Below are positions 24,262-35,900 of a stretch of 64,000 nt of DNA, in pieces. Source of the stretch: Siphonodentalium dalli (Eukaryota > Mollusca > Scaphopoda > Gadilida > Siphonodentaliidae); assembly GCA_032622095.1 (NCBI GenBank), contig CP136061.1, forward strand, positions 192,764,369 to 192,828,368, in the 5' to 3' direction. Numbering within the stretch: the stretch's first letter is position 1; each line of letters starts with the position of its first letter. The translations under genes and the position numbers were made by a program. The notes below the pieces were generated by a model. It made no database searches. It was not told the origin of the DNA and saw only the letters and a program-made list of their open reading frames with translations.

Positions 24262-25519
24262 CAGGGTTCGCGCTGGCCCAAAATTTCCAAGTGCCAACAA
24301 TGTTGCCATTTGCATTATTTTTAGAGCCACTTTATACTTTCTGTTGCCACTTTTTTTCCAGACCAATATTTTTTGGATCACTATGCCATTAAACATATTT
24401 AATTACCATTCTTTTAGTAACAATAACACTTTGTCAAAATTAATATCGAAGATTTTCGGATGATCCGAGTAAACCCGAGAAGTTTCAACTAACAATAATG
24501 ATGAACATAAATGGTAGAGTTACATCCCATTTTAAACAATCGGATATCCTCGGCAATTTCCGGCAATGCCGTACTTGTGATGTGTCGAATACAATTGTGT
24601 GTGAAAATTACAGAAATGAATGATAGAGTTACTCCCCGTTGTACATAGCGTGATATTTAAATATAATTTGAAACATAGTATACATACCTTTGGTTAGCTC
24701 GTGTTTCAGAATAAGATCTTTCTTCATGATACTGCAACCAGTTACGAACATATTGTTAACATTCGCAGCACGGGATGTAGAACAGAACATAACATTTTTG
24801 TCTCCATCGAAAGATAGCCATTCGCGAGATATTTTCCACTCATTTCGGAATTTTCGTTTTGGCGAACTCGTGACATTGGACACTAGCATGTTGCTCGGTT
24901 TAGGTGGTGTAGCACAGGTCGATGTTAAATCAACCACTGTGTTTGGACTATCGGTATTATCTGAATGTCTGAAGAAATCAGTAACTTTCTTCATTTTAGG
25001 AGGATGTTGCGTGTCTGATGCATTGTTGCTAAAATCTAACTTGCGCTTACGATTCATATTTGTTGTATGTCACAGTTTGTGAAAACTCAGCTACGAATGA
25101 CATATTTATGGTAATTTATCTAACACCTACTATCAATACACAGCTTCCTAACGATGTAGACTCAAGGAAGCCCTTTGTTTGGCTAATGTTTGTCAAATTA
25201 GAGTCAATAGCCGTGCTTAGTGTTATTATCGAGTAGAAATTCGAAACCCTTTCACCACAGCGATAAAATAAGTCGATCTGGCATAAGCCGCGAATCTATT
25301 ATAAGCTTTTAATTAGGAGCTATGTCGCGACCGGATATCAATGTGTGTTTTGTTTCCGACCGATTGACTGTAAGCTTTATTATATGCCCGATGGGTACAA
25401 ATTGCCAAATGCCAAAAAGCTAGGTCACACTTTTTGTAGCCAATCGGGATTTTTTTGGAGCCATTTCCTTTTTTTTTTATAGCAATTTGCTAATTTGGCA
25501 ATAGGCAGCGCGAACCCTG
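24262..25519 (-). mobile_element. Non-autonomous hAT transposon with 8-bp TSD, 1,258 bp
   Basis: Terminal inverted repeats CAGGGTTCGCGCTG are present at both ends. The flanking 8-bp duplication ATCATGAA is perfect (24254-24261 and 25520-25527), as expected for hAT. Inside, on the minus strand, is the first coding exon of a hAT transposase (24688-25057). There is no catalytic domain, so it would need a trans-acting transposase. It lies ~1.3 kb past the LAS1L stop. Confidence 0.9.
24688..25057 (-). pseudogene. hAT transposase 5' exon (BED/TTF-type N-terminus, KIAA1586/ZNF862-like)
   Basis: ATG at 25057 opens 123 codons ending at an intact-looking donor (CCAAAG|GTATGTA, 24688/24687). The N-terminus is basic (MNRKRK), then disordered. 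It ends in a zinc-finger-like block: FRNEW..REWLSFD, NVMFC, FVTGC, LKHE. Families of this type normally carry a CxxC after the first Cys; here it reads FCSTSR, so the second Cys is missing. No downstream RNase H-like catalytic exon is in the element, so it is a truncated remnant. Confidence 0.65.
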
Positions 25520-26236
25520 ATCATGAACTGTGCAAAATACAGATGGACCGAGCACCGAAGACACATTCTTAGCTAAACTTGACGAAGTCAAGTGTGGGCT
25601 TTTGCCATCGTCAAGAATATGCGATTTTTCAAAATATTTTTATGGAGGTTTCAATGGTAATTTAAGGCATTCCCAGGTGATTTTAGGACCTTTTGTTTGT
25701 TTGTTTCCTGAGAGTTCTATGCGCACAACTTTTTTATGCTGTGCATGTGATTACTTATTTCATAACTTCGCCATTAAATGCTTAAAAATAAGAAATATTA
25801 GATCAATTCGGTCAGAACTGTACCGTAAACAAACCCTGTTATTTGTTCACTCCAATATGTAAACAAAATGCGTGATCTCATGAGAAATAGCTCCCATCTA
25901 CTATGTAAAGTATCAATTCATGCTATCAGGTGAAGGCGTTGCCGACGAGAATTGAAACAAAACACATGTGGTATTGTCGATGTAATCAGTCTGTCCTGTC
26001 CGTCTGTATGTCAAAATTTTTGTTTCCGGATGATAACTTGAGTTTGATTATTTGATCACAACTAAACTTGGTATGTGGCTCAGTCATACCAAAGTACAGG
26101 TCAATTTCGAATTTGCATGAGTTTGGTTCAGTGATTTTTTCCAGAGTTGTGGGCCTTTTTGACTTAGAAATTTTTAAATAATCTTGCTTTCCAGATGATA
26201 TTTTGGGTTCTATTGGATTCATATTATGTATGTTAC

Positions 26237-26836
26237 TTTATTACCTCACAATACAGGTCAAATTCGAATTGGGGTTTGGTACCTGATAGCCAATTTTCTT
26301 TGATAGTAATTGAAAGATGACAGTACCCTACAGGCAACATCCCTCAATCGATTGTCACCAAACTTCATATGGATCATTGAGATGGCTTCTTGATGGGAGC
26401 GGTCAAATGTCCCCTCATTAATGCTCCACCAGTGCTGCTCAACCATTATCTAAATTACTTAATATATTTAATACTTAGACATTTAACTTTCTGAGTTCCG
26501 AATCGCTCCATTGACTCTTACACATGAAATTATCCCCTCTCCAGTGGAGCTACAGTTTCATTGACATTTTCATTTTGTATTCTGCTCGGTGCAGTTTCTC
26601 AGTGTTTTCTCAACACAAAAACCTCGGTGTTAAAACCGACATGTTACAACAGTATTGTAGGCACTCTTTGGAACAATACTTATCTTTATATAGATAATTT
26701 CATAAATAATTCCACATGGTTCATAACAGCATGGACACAAACACATAATATCAATTTGTTATGTTCACTTTTATCAGATCAGCTTGAGAATCAACTAGTC
26801 TTGTTCTCAGCCAGTCTGTGTCTATGAACAAGTATA
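26237..26836 (-). other. Probable LAS1L 3' UTR
   Basis: Non-coding sequence after the stop. The first canonical AATAAA on the minus strand that I see is at 26242-26237 (TTTATT on +), ~595 bp past the stop; an ATTAAA variant lies at 26472-26467. The true end is unknown. Confidence 0.3.
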
Positions 26837-26912
26837 TCAAAAGATCTTTGTATCAGTTTCCAGATATCTGATGTCTTCATCTGTCCAAGGCTTAGTGAGA
26901 AAATTTGAAGGT
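26837..26912 (-). CDS. LAS1L: LAS1L terminal coding exon
   Basis: 76 nt (1 + 24 codons + TGA at 26839-26837). Acceptor TACTTGTTTTTAG. Encodes PSNFLTKPWTDEDIRYLETD then TKIF-stop, aligning end to end with the human C-terminus (NFEGLLWSQGQL...LQLF). Known: the Las1 C-terminal tail, with a conserved aromatic, contacts the Grc3/NOL9 kinase; here that aromatic would be the Trp of PWT. Too short to stand out as an open reading frame. Confidence 0.85.
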
Positions 26913-29900
26913 CTAAAAACAAGTAGAGATAAATTTTTGTTATCTTTTATTCATAAAAACATATATATATGAAATTTTATTTTCAGAGCATATAACTTTT
27001 TGTGATATGAAAACTGCTTACAGGTTCATTCTGTTTGATCAGCACAGCCCACGAAATTAACTATGACAATCCGGTAGAACCCACTGTAAAATTTCATGCA
27101 ATTCTAAAGCAATGACATAGAAGAAAATGCCAATATCAAGGACTGGTCAGCACCCTTTGTTCGCCAATGAATGGACACTACACAAAACCACTACAATGTC
27201 TGATAGACATCCATATGAATGACAATCGAATGCCCAATGCTAAACCAGGGTTCAATTAGGACCTTATAATGAGGAACTGGAGAATTATATAGTTAACTGT
27301 CCTTCGGGGTATACAATTTTTCTCCTCGAGCTAGAAGCGGAGGATTAGATGAGTGAAAATAATCCTCACATCTCATGAGAGGAGAAACATTGTACCCAGA
27401 ACAGTTAACCGTTACACCAGTTTGTTACGAGCCAAACCACAATGAAACACATCATTAGGCCTACAACTTTCCCAAAGCTAAAACTTGACCAAACTTTCCT
27501 GTTAACATAATGTGCAAGGATACTGAAGAACATAAACAAATGAAATCATGTTGCAGTTCTGATAGTGGAATAACATCTTCGTGCTTCTTGGAGTAGGGAT
27601 ATGATTTTTTTTTATGTGAAAAGTTGATGAAATGTGGGTTTCCGTGGAGAGCTTTCCGATGAATGGCAACAAGCCATATTTCCGACTAAATCCTGAAAAG
27701 TTACCCATAATTCTGCTGTGGTTAAGAAGTCGATTACTTAGAGCATTACTGCGTTTGAGGAAAAGAAGCTAACTGTTATATAAATTTCATTTTTTTATTA
27801 CCAAAAGAATAAACTTGCTCACCCAGACAGTTCTATCATTTCCTCGTCTTCCGTTGCCCGATCATCAGTGGTCACATATGCCGTGGTTGAACTGGGATGC
27901 TTATCACGCTGTTCAGGTGCTCTGACTGCATCACAGTCATATCTTGATTCAAGACTAGTGTACCCAAGGGTCTGACGAGGCAAGATCCCAATGGCATAAC
28001 ATGACCAGTCAACCTGTTCTGTAAACAAAATGTTTGCCATATATATAGAAGATCTCTAATGATTCTCAATTCTATATTACATTTATTAAACGAGTGCACT
28101 AAATTCGATTTTAGCGAGGCTCAAATCGATTTTAGTGGAGGAGGTTAATAAATTTTGTATAGAATTAAGACGAATTTGAGATCCATTTTATCACACATTT
28201 TAGCTGCGAAAAATGATCTCGAAACGGCTGGGGTTAAAAGAAACTAATATTGGTTTTCTTATCACAACCAAAGGAAGTAAAGACACTTTCAAGAACAAAT
28301 ATAGTTCCATTGTAAATGTGTCTTTACATGTTGACGAAATTGTTCAAACCATGTTTATATCAGTCAACACTGTATAACATTCCTGCATTGACATTGACAT
28401 CATTGTGCTAAGCTCTTACCTCACTGCGCATGCCAATGATACATGTGTGTTTTACTAAAAAAAATATGAGGCCGGATTTAGGGGCTAATTATGTGATAAA
28501 TTATGTTTGACCGAAAGAAGATTACAAAAAAACATGGCGATTGCCTTTGCATCATATAACTTTTAATTGGGGTTTAAACTCACTTCATGCTCTTAGCGAT
28601 TGTCTTTGCATCATATGCTAACTGTTAATTGGGGTTTTAAATCACTTCATTCTCTTGGCGATTGTCTTTGCATCATATGCTAACTGTTAATTGGGGTTTT
28701 AAATCACTTCATTCTCTTGGCGATTGTCTTTGCATCATATGCTAACTGTTAATTGGGGTTTTAAATCACTTCATGCTCTTGGCAATTGTCTTTGCATCAT
28801 ATGCTAATTGTTAATTGGGGTTTTAAATCACTTCATTCTCTTGGCGATTGTCTTTGCATCATATGCTAACTGTTAATTGGGGTTTAAAGTCACTTCATGC
28901 TCTTAGCGATTGTCTTTGCATCATATGCTAACTGTTAATTGGGGTTTTAAGTCACTTCATGCTCTTGGCAATTGTCTTTGCATCATATGCTAATTGTTAA
29001 TTGGGGTTTTAAATCACTTCATTCTCTTGGCGATTGTCTTTGCATCATATGCTAACTGTTAATTGGGGTTTTAAATCACTTCATTCTCTTGGCGATTGTC
29101 TTTGCATCATATGCTAACTGTTAATTGGGGTTTAAAGTCACTTCATGCTCTTAGCGATTGTCTTTGCATCATATGCTAATTGTTAATTGGGGTGTTAAAT
29201 CACTTCATTCTCTTGGCGATTGTCTTTGCATGCTATGGTAACTTTTAAAGATACGTGGTAGAAATTGCTGTTAAAATAGTCACATCCACTAAAACCGCCA
29301 TAAACAGAAAGAATATTAAAATATTGACATAGGCAGTTCTTATACCAATCATAAAGAATGCATAAATAGTATGTTATTGTCAAATTCGTACACTGTGTTA
29401 TGTAAATAAAATCCAAAAACGTTACAGAAATATGTATATAAATAAACAAGTCTCATTTTAATTGACCCATACTACCTGTTGTCAGTGCAAAATACAGCTA
29501 ATATACATTAATGCATGACTGGATAATGATCAGACAAAACACGTGTACCTATATAATAGTTTTTGCAAAGAGATCAAATTTTATTTATCCAGTGAGTATT
29601 TTCTCCCAAGATGTTATAATTACCTCAAACACCAAATAAGGAATTTACAATGATATTTAGTTGTATCTCGTAAGTTTTGTGGTCTAAATAAGGTGCTGAT
29701 GCAATAGTATGCCATGCTATAAGTAGATGGCGTGTTTGTTTCTTGTTTAATCATATTTATTATATATTTTTGTCACTATGTGGTGATTGCCTTTTGAGAA
29801 ATCGTATATAGCAAATTTTGTATTTTGATGTTGTGTGAACACATGGTTGTTGTTAATGTGAAATTTTCGCGACAATAGCCGATGATTTCCGGAAATCTAC

Positions 29901-32900
29901 AGGTAACTTCGTGACTCTCTGATGTGAAACATAACATAATTGAACGGAATTTTTTTCGCACACTTCAAACTATCATTATACTATACTATTCGTCTATTAT
30001 TGAGGAAATTGTCATAATTTGGTAACCTTTATTTCTAAATTATAACCTACAATGAAGGCCAACCATGCCTTTAACTTGCTAAGTTTTTGGCCCAAATTGA
30101 ATTTACATGCGTAAACACTATCCCACCACGGCTTCAGCTTGTGTCAAAACATCATACCTATAGCTCCTTGTTTTTTATCCCTGATAAAACATTTTAACTT
30201 TCTTGTTGATCTTAAAAATGAAAAATAGTGATAAATAAATTCATTATCTTGATGATTGTCTTTGCATGCTATGCTAACTGTTAATTTGTGTTTTTTTCCA
30301 CATTTTCAGCAACTATATCGGTATATGATGGAGTCAGTATTACAAGTGTCAGATGTGACATGAGATTCAATACAATAACTGGACCCTACTGTCACAGGAC
30401 GGCAGATCACTGAAATACATGCATACCCATCATCAAACCTTGATGGTCACCGGACCATCAACTAACCATTCTCGTCTTAGCTTAACCCTTTGATGAGTAA
30501 CTAGGCCGTTATTTGAACTTATAATCTGAACATTTCACATACATTAATGAAAACAACCCTCCACATGAATAATAGACTATTCCAAACAGTAGATGGAGAG
30601 GGTTAACAGAAATCTCTTATGTGGAGCTGAGCTACATTAAACTTTAAACATTGGTTTGACTCATAAAACATCACAACACACTCCCTCTAAAATTGTATCT
30701 TCACTACCTGAATACTGAGAGTGGAATATATATATTTATATTTGCTTCCCCATTAAATAGTGGGAAATTGCCATGGCGAATGTCCTATCAATCACCTGGA
30801 CCGAGGGATTGATAACACTGACCGAGGCGATAAATAAGACTGACCGTGGTAATAAATAACACAATAGTAATACCCTCCCAGAGATCACTTCCGGTTTACA
30901 GCAGATGTATACATTGCCACTTCCGACAGCAAATGTCAAAATTTCCTGCAGAATAAAACCAGCAGTTTTTGGGAATTTTATAACATCTCCTATATATTTT
31001 GAGACTTCCATATATGTGTATATATATATATGTGGGTACTTCATAGAATCGAAAACGGCTGCGCGGATCGAGCTCAAATTTCGTATATAAGGGTAAAAAC
31101 CCACGGGGATCGTCCACGTCGCATTTTGGACAAGCTCAGAGCACCGCTTCTTCCTACCCAGTCACAAAAAATGGCACCGTGGGGGTTAACACACCAACGC
31201 TCCTTATATCTTCCATATTGGGAGATTTAACCGGTTAACGCTCTTTATAGTCATCGACGTTGCTAAAAGATCACCTGTGTGTACGAAAACTACGGATGCA
31301 AAACGCACCGCAACGGCCAAATGCATTTATCGCGATTAAAAAGGCAGAATTGATCTAAGAGGCGTAACTCTACATTTTTTATATCATCGTTGGATATCGG
31401 GTCAGTTTTTTCTGCCCGATGTTTTAGGGACGGGTACCGTGAATTAACTCATGAAAAAAAAAAAATGCGTGTTGTGTAATTCTTATGGCTACTCATTCTC
31501 CACTCCCAATCAGACTTGTTTACCCTCCCGATTTTCGCGGGAGACTCCCGATTTTAATCGTCTTTTCCCGCGCTCCCGATCCGGAAACAGAATCTCCCGA
31601 TTTAAAATGTCTATACCAGATTAAAAAAATAATGTACAGTGATTAATAGACTGTCCCTGTGGAGACTAACACAGGCGCAAAAATCAATTAGCTAGCGGCT
31701 GACCACACGCAGTGAAGCCATGCGGGTGCAATAAATCAATTTAGACTAATCCTACCAGCGACACTCGTTTTCATGTCGGTTTAGATTCTTTTGTGAATGT
31801 GACAAAAGAGTAAGTGGAAACTGAGCTGTATTTGTCAATATCATAAACGGCGGATTTCCTTACAAGCTTGTGTGTGACTATATAACGAAACACATTTTTC
31901 TTTCCTAGGAAAGTTTGTGAAAACCATCGTTATAAAAGCCAGTGACACTATCACGTCGGTACCATATGGGTTAAAAGAAAATCAACTTCCGGATACTAGT
32001 CTCGCAGTTGGCATGACAGCGCGCGCATACATCGAAGAGGTCACAGGTCAAATAAGCCCCAGCGAAGTGAAAACATTCTAAGACAGTGCGCGTACGTTTT
32101 GTCAGGCAATTGTCGATAAAATGATTAAGAAATTCCCCTTTGATGAAAACGTATTTGATGACTTTAAAATTCTGAATCCAAAGGAAGAAGCAAGGGACCA
32201 TGTTGCGGATTCATCGTCGATTAGTTTTTCAAAACGCTTTGGGTTAATTCAGACAGATGAACAATTCGACGATCTCGCAGACGAATTAATCGATTACAAA
32301 ACTGCAGTAAATCTTCCAAAGTTCAACTATGAAGATGAACGATGCGACGAGTATTTGATGAATATATTGACCAAAGTTACTAGCACAGGACAGTTGAGAT
32401 TTCCACACCTAGGACTAGTTGTTAAAACTGTGTTATCTATTCAAAACAGTAATGCTGACAGCGAACGTGTTTTTCAATTTGTAAAAAAATACAGACAAAA
32501 GCTTTAGATCAGAGTTAAACAACGATACATTGTGTGCTCTCCTAGCCTGTAAGATAAACAACAATGGTGATCGCTTTAATTACAGGATGTGCTAAAACTT
32601 TCAAAATCAGCCCTCAAATCTTATGTGAAAGAGCATTCTTCAGAATGTGAGAAGTAAGCTGTGAATGTGATGAACATTGTTAATTTATTCTGTTGATGTT
32701 GTAATATATTGTTATTGATTTTTAAGTTTATATATAAAATAAAATTCTTATGTCTGTCGTTCCTAGGAACAGGGGAATTTTTCAATCATACCTCTTTTAG
32801 GGACGGGTACTGCGTGTTGTGTGAAAAGAAAAAATGCGTGTTGTGTCATTCTTATGTCTGTCGTTCCTAGGAACGGGGGAAATTTTCATCGGGTCAGTTT

Positions 32901-35900
32901 TTCCGCCCGATGTACCTTAAATCATACCTCTTTTAGGGACGGGTACTGCGTGTTTAGTGATTCTTATGTCTTCTTCACCTTAATCGGGTAAAATAAGGTC
33001 TAATCGGGTAAAATATTGAAAAACCAAAAATTCAATAAAAAAATTTCAAAAATCCAGTAAATTAATGAAAGTGTCAATGACACTGTAGCTCAACTTGGAA
33101 AGGGAATAATTTAATGTATTACAGTCAATGGAGCGATTAGGAATGTGGAAAGTTGAATGTCTAATACTAGTTAAAAGACATGAAGAGAAAAGTAAAATCC
33201 AAGATGGCTGCTGGCGGCCATGTTTTCGGCCGAATGACCCCAAAATGAGTCGTTCCCATCTACATGTCATCGTTAACATCCATGACAAATTTTATGACGA
33301 TCAGACTAAAGGTACGACCTGCAGCCCGTGCTAAAGAATTTTGTCATCCAAGAATGCTGCTGGCGGCCATGTTTTTTGGCCGAATGACCCCAAAATTACT
33401 CGTTCCCATCTACATGTCAATATTATCATCCATGACAAATTTCATGATGATCAGACGAACAGTACGACCTGTGGCCCGTGCTAATGGATTAAATTTTGAA
33501 ATCCAAGATGGCCGCTGGCGGCCATGTTTTTTGTCCGAATGACCCCAAAATGACTCGTTCCCATCTACATTCCAATTTCAACAACCATGACAAATTTTAT
33601 GATGATCAGACTAAAGGTACGACCTGTAGCCCGTGCTAAAGGATTTAGTCATACAAAGAGTAAAATCCAAGATGGCTGCTGGCGGCCATGTTTTTTGGCC
33701 GAATGACCCCAAAATGACTCGTTCCCATCTACATGTCATTATTAACATTCTTGACAAATTTTATGATGATAAGACAAAAAGTAGGACCTGTAGCCCGTGC
33801 TAAAGGATTTAGTCATACAAAGAGTAAAATCCAAGATGGCTGCTGGCGGCCATGTTTTTTGGCCGAATGACCCCAAAATTACTCGTTCCCATCTACATGT
33901 CAATATTAACATCCATGACAAATTTCATGATGATCAGACTAACAGTACGACCTGTGGCCCGTGCTAATGGATTAAATTTTGAAATCCAAGATGGCCACTG
34001 GCGGCCATTGTTTTTTGTCCGAATGACCCCAAAATGACTCGTTCCCATCTACATTCCAATTTCAACAGCCATGACAAATTTTATGATGATCGGACTAAAG
34101 GTACGACCTGTAGCCCGTGCTAAAGAATTTAGTCATACAAAGAGTAAAATCAAAGATGCCTGCTGGCGGCCATGTTTTTTGGCCGAATGACCCCAAAATG
34201 ACTCGTTCCCATCTACATGTCAATATTAACATCCATGACAAATTCCATGATGATCATACGAACAGTACGACCTGTGGCACGTGCTAATGGATTGAATTTT
34301 TAAATCCAAGATGGCCGCTGGCGGCCATGTTTTTTGTCCGAATGACCCCAAAATGACTCGTTCCCATCTACATTCCAATTTCAACAGCCATGACAAATTT
34401 TATGATGATCGGACTAAAGGTACGACCTGTAGCCCGTGCTAAAGGATTTAGTCATACAAAGAGTGAAATCAAAGATGCCTGCTGGCGGCCATGTTTTTTG
34501 GCCGAATGACCCCAAAATGACTCATTCCCATCTACATGTCAGTATTAACATTCTTGACAAATTTTATGATGATCAGACTAAAAGTACGACCTGTAGCCCG
34601 TGCTAAAGAATTTAGTCATACAAAGAGTAAAATCCAAGATGGCTGCTGGCGGCCATGTTTTTGGGCCAAATGACCCCAAAATTACTCGCTCCCATCTACA
34701 TGTCAATATTAACATACATGACAAATTTCATGACGATCAGACAAACAGTACGCCCTGTAGCCCGTGCTAATGGATTGAATTTTGAAATGCAAGATGGCCA
34801 CTGGCGGCCATGTTTTTTTACCGAATGACCCCAAAATTAATCATTCTAGTCTAAATGTTGATGTCAACAGCTATGACAAATTTGATAATGATCCGATCAA
34901 AGGTACGACCTGTAGACTGCATTGTTGACGCCTTACGCACACACACGCACACACGGACGACGGACGACAAAGCCATGGCAATAGCTCAAACTTTACAAAG
35001 TAAAGTTGAGCTAAAAATGCACGGGTAAAATATTGAAAAACCAAAAATTCACTTAAAAAATTAATCAAAAAATTTAATTAAAAAATCCGGTAAATTAAAA
35101 ATGCACAATTAAATCATGTTATAAACAAAAAAATAATATTAACTCATTGAAAAAAAAAAATTTAATTAAAAAATTAATTAAAAACATTAAAAATTGTCAT
35201 GTTTCTGACGAACGCCGCCTGTGGTTAAGCCCACCTGCTAGTAGCGATATATAATAAAAGAATACCTATGGGTTTTGGTTGAATACCCATCTTATCCCAT
35301 TCATGGCTACCAGAATAAACAGAAAAAAATCCCACTCGCGACTGAACCCGTGGGAATTCGGTATTTCCTTGTAGCCACTCATGAGATAATTTGACTATTC
35401 AACCAAAACACATAGCTATCCTCCTTATTCTAATCAGGATAGCATTAGTGCAGTATGAAGGGCTCATTGCCTCATAAAGTTTGTGAACATTTTGTTTTTC
35501 ATATGGCCATCAGGCCTCAGCTCACAAGGCGACTCGGGCGAGATTGTCGCCTTACTGTCGCTGACTTCGCCCTATCGTCGCTCTAAGGCGAAATCGAAGT
35601 CGCCTTCAATTTTAGGGGGATTTTTTTTTTTTTTTTTTTCTTCATTTTTTTTCTAGTTTTTTTTTCCCGGAATGTCTGGACATGTCCGTATATAGATGAA
35701 TTGTGGCGGCCATCCCAAAAAGAAACAGACGATGCAGAGCCAAAGACCCAAGTGTTTAAAATAAAAAAATAAAATATGACCTATTGTTTTGTGTTGTTAT
35801 TCCGTCGCCTTTGTTCCCTTTGCGGTAATGAATGTTAATCACGAATGTTTTGACACGCTGCAAAACACGATGAGATGTTCGCATCTGTGTTGTTACTGAC

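Noticed and set aside
24690-25082. Plus-strand 130-codon frame
   Set aside because: Antisense shadow of the hAT transposase exon on the minus strand.
28533-29250. CRISPR-like regular array
   Set aside because: The whole 62-bp unit repeats with no unique spacers; it is a eukaryotic minisatellite.
33128-34037. Several frames reading MTPK-like repeats
   Set aside because: Generated by the tandem AAGATGGC array; periodic and with no independent support.
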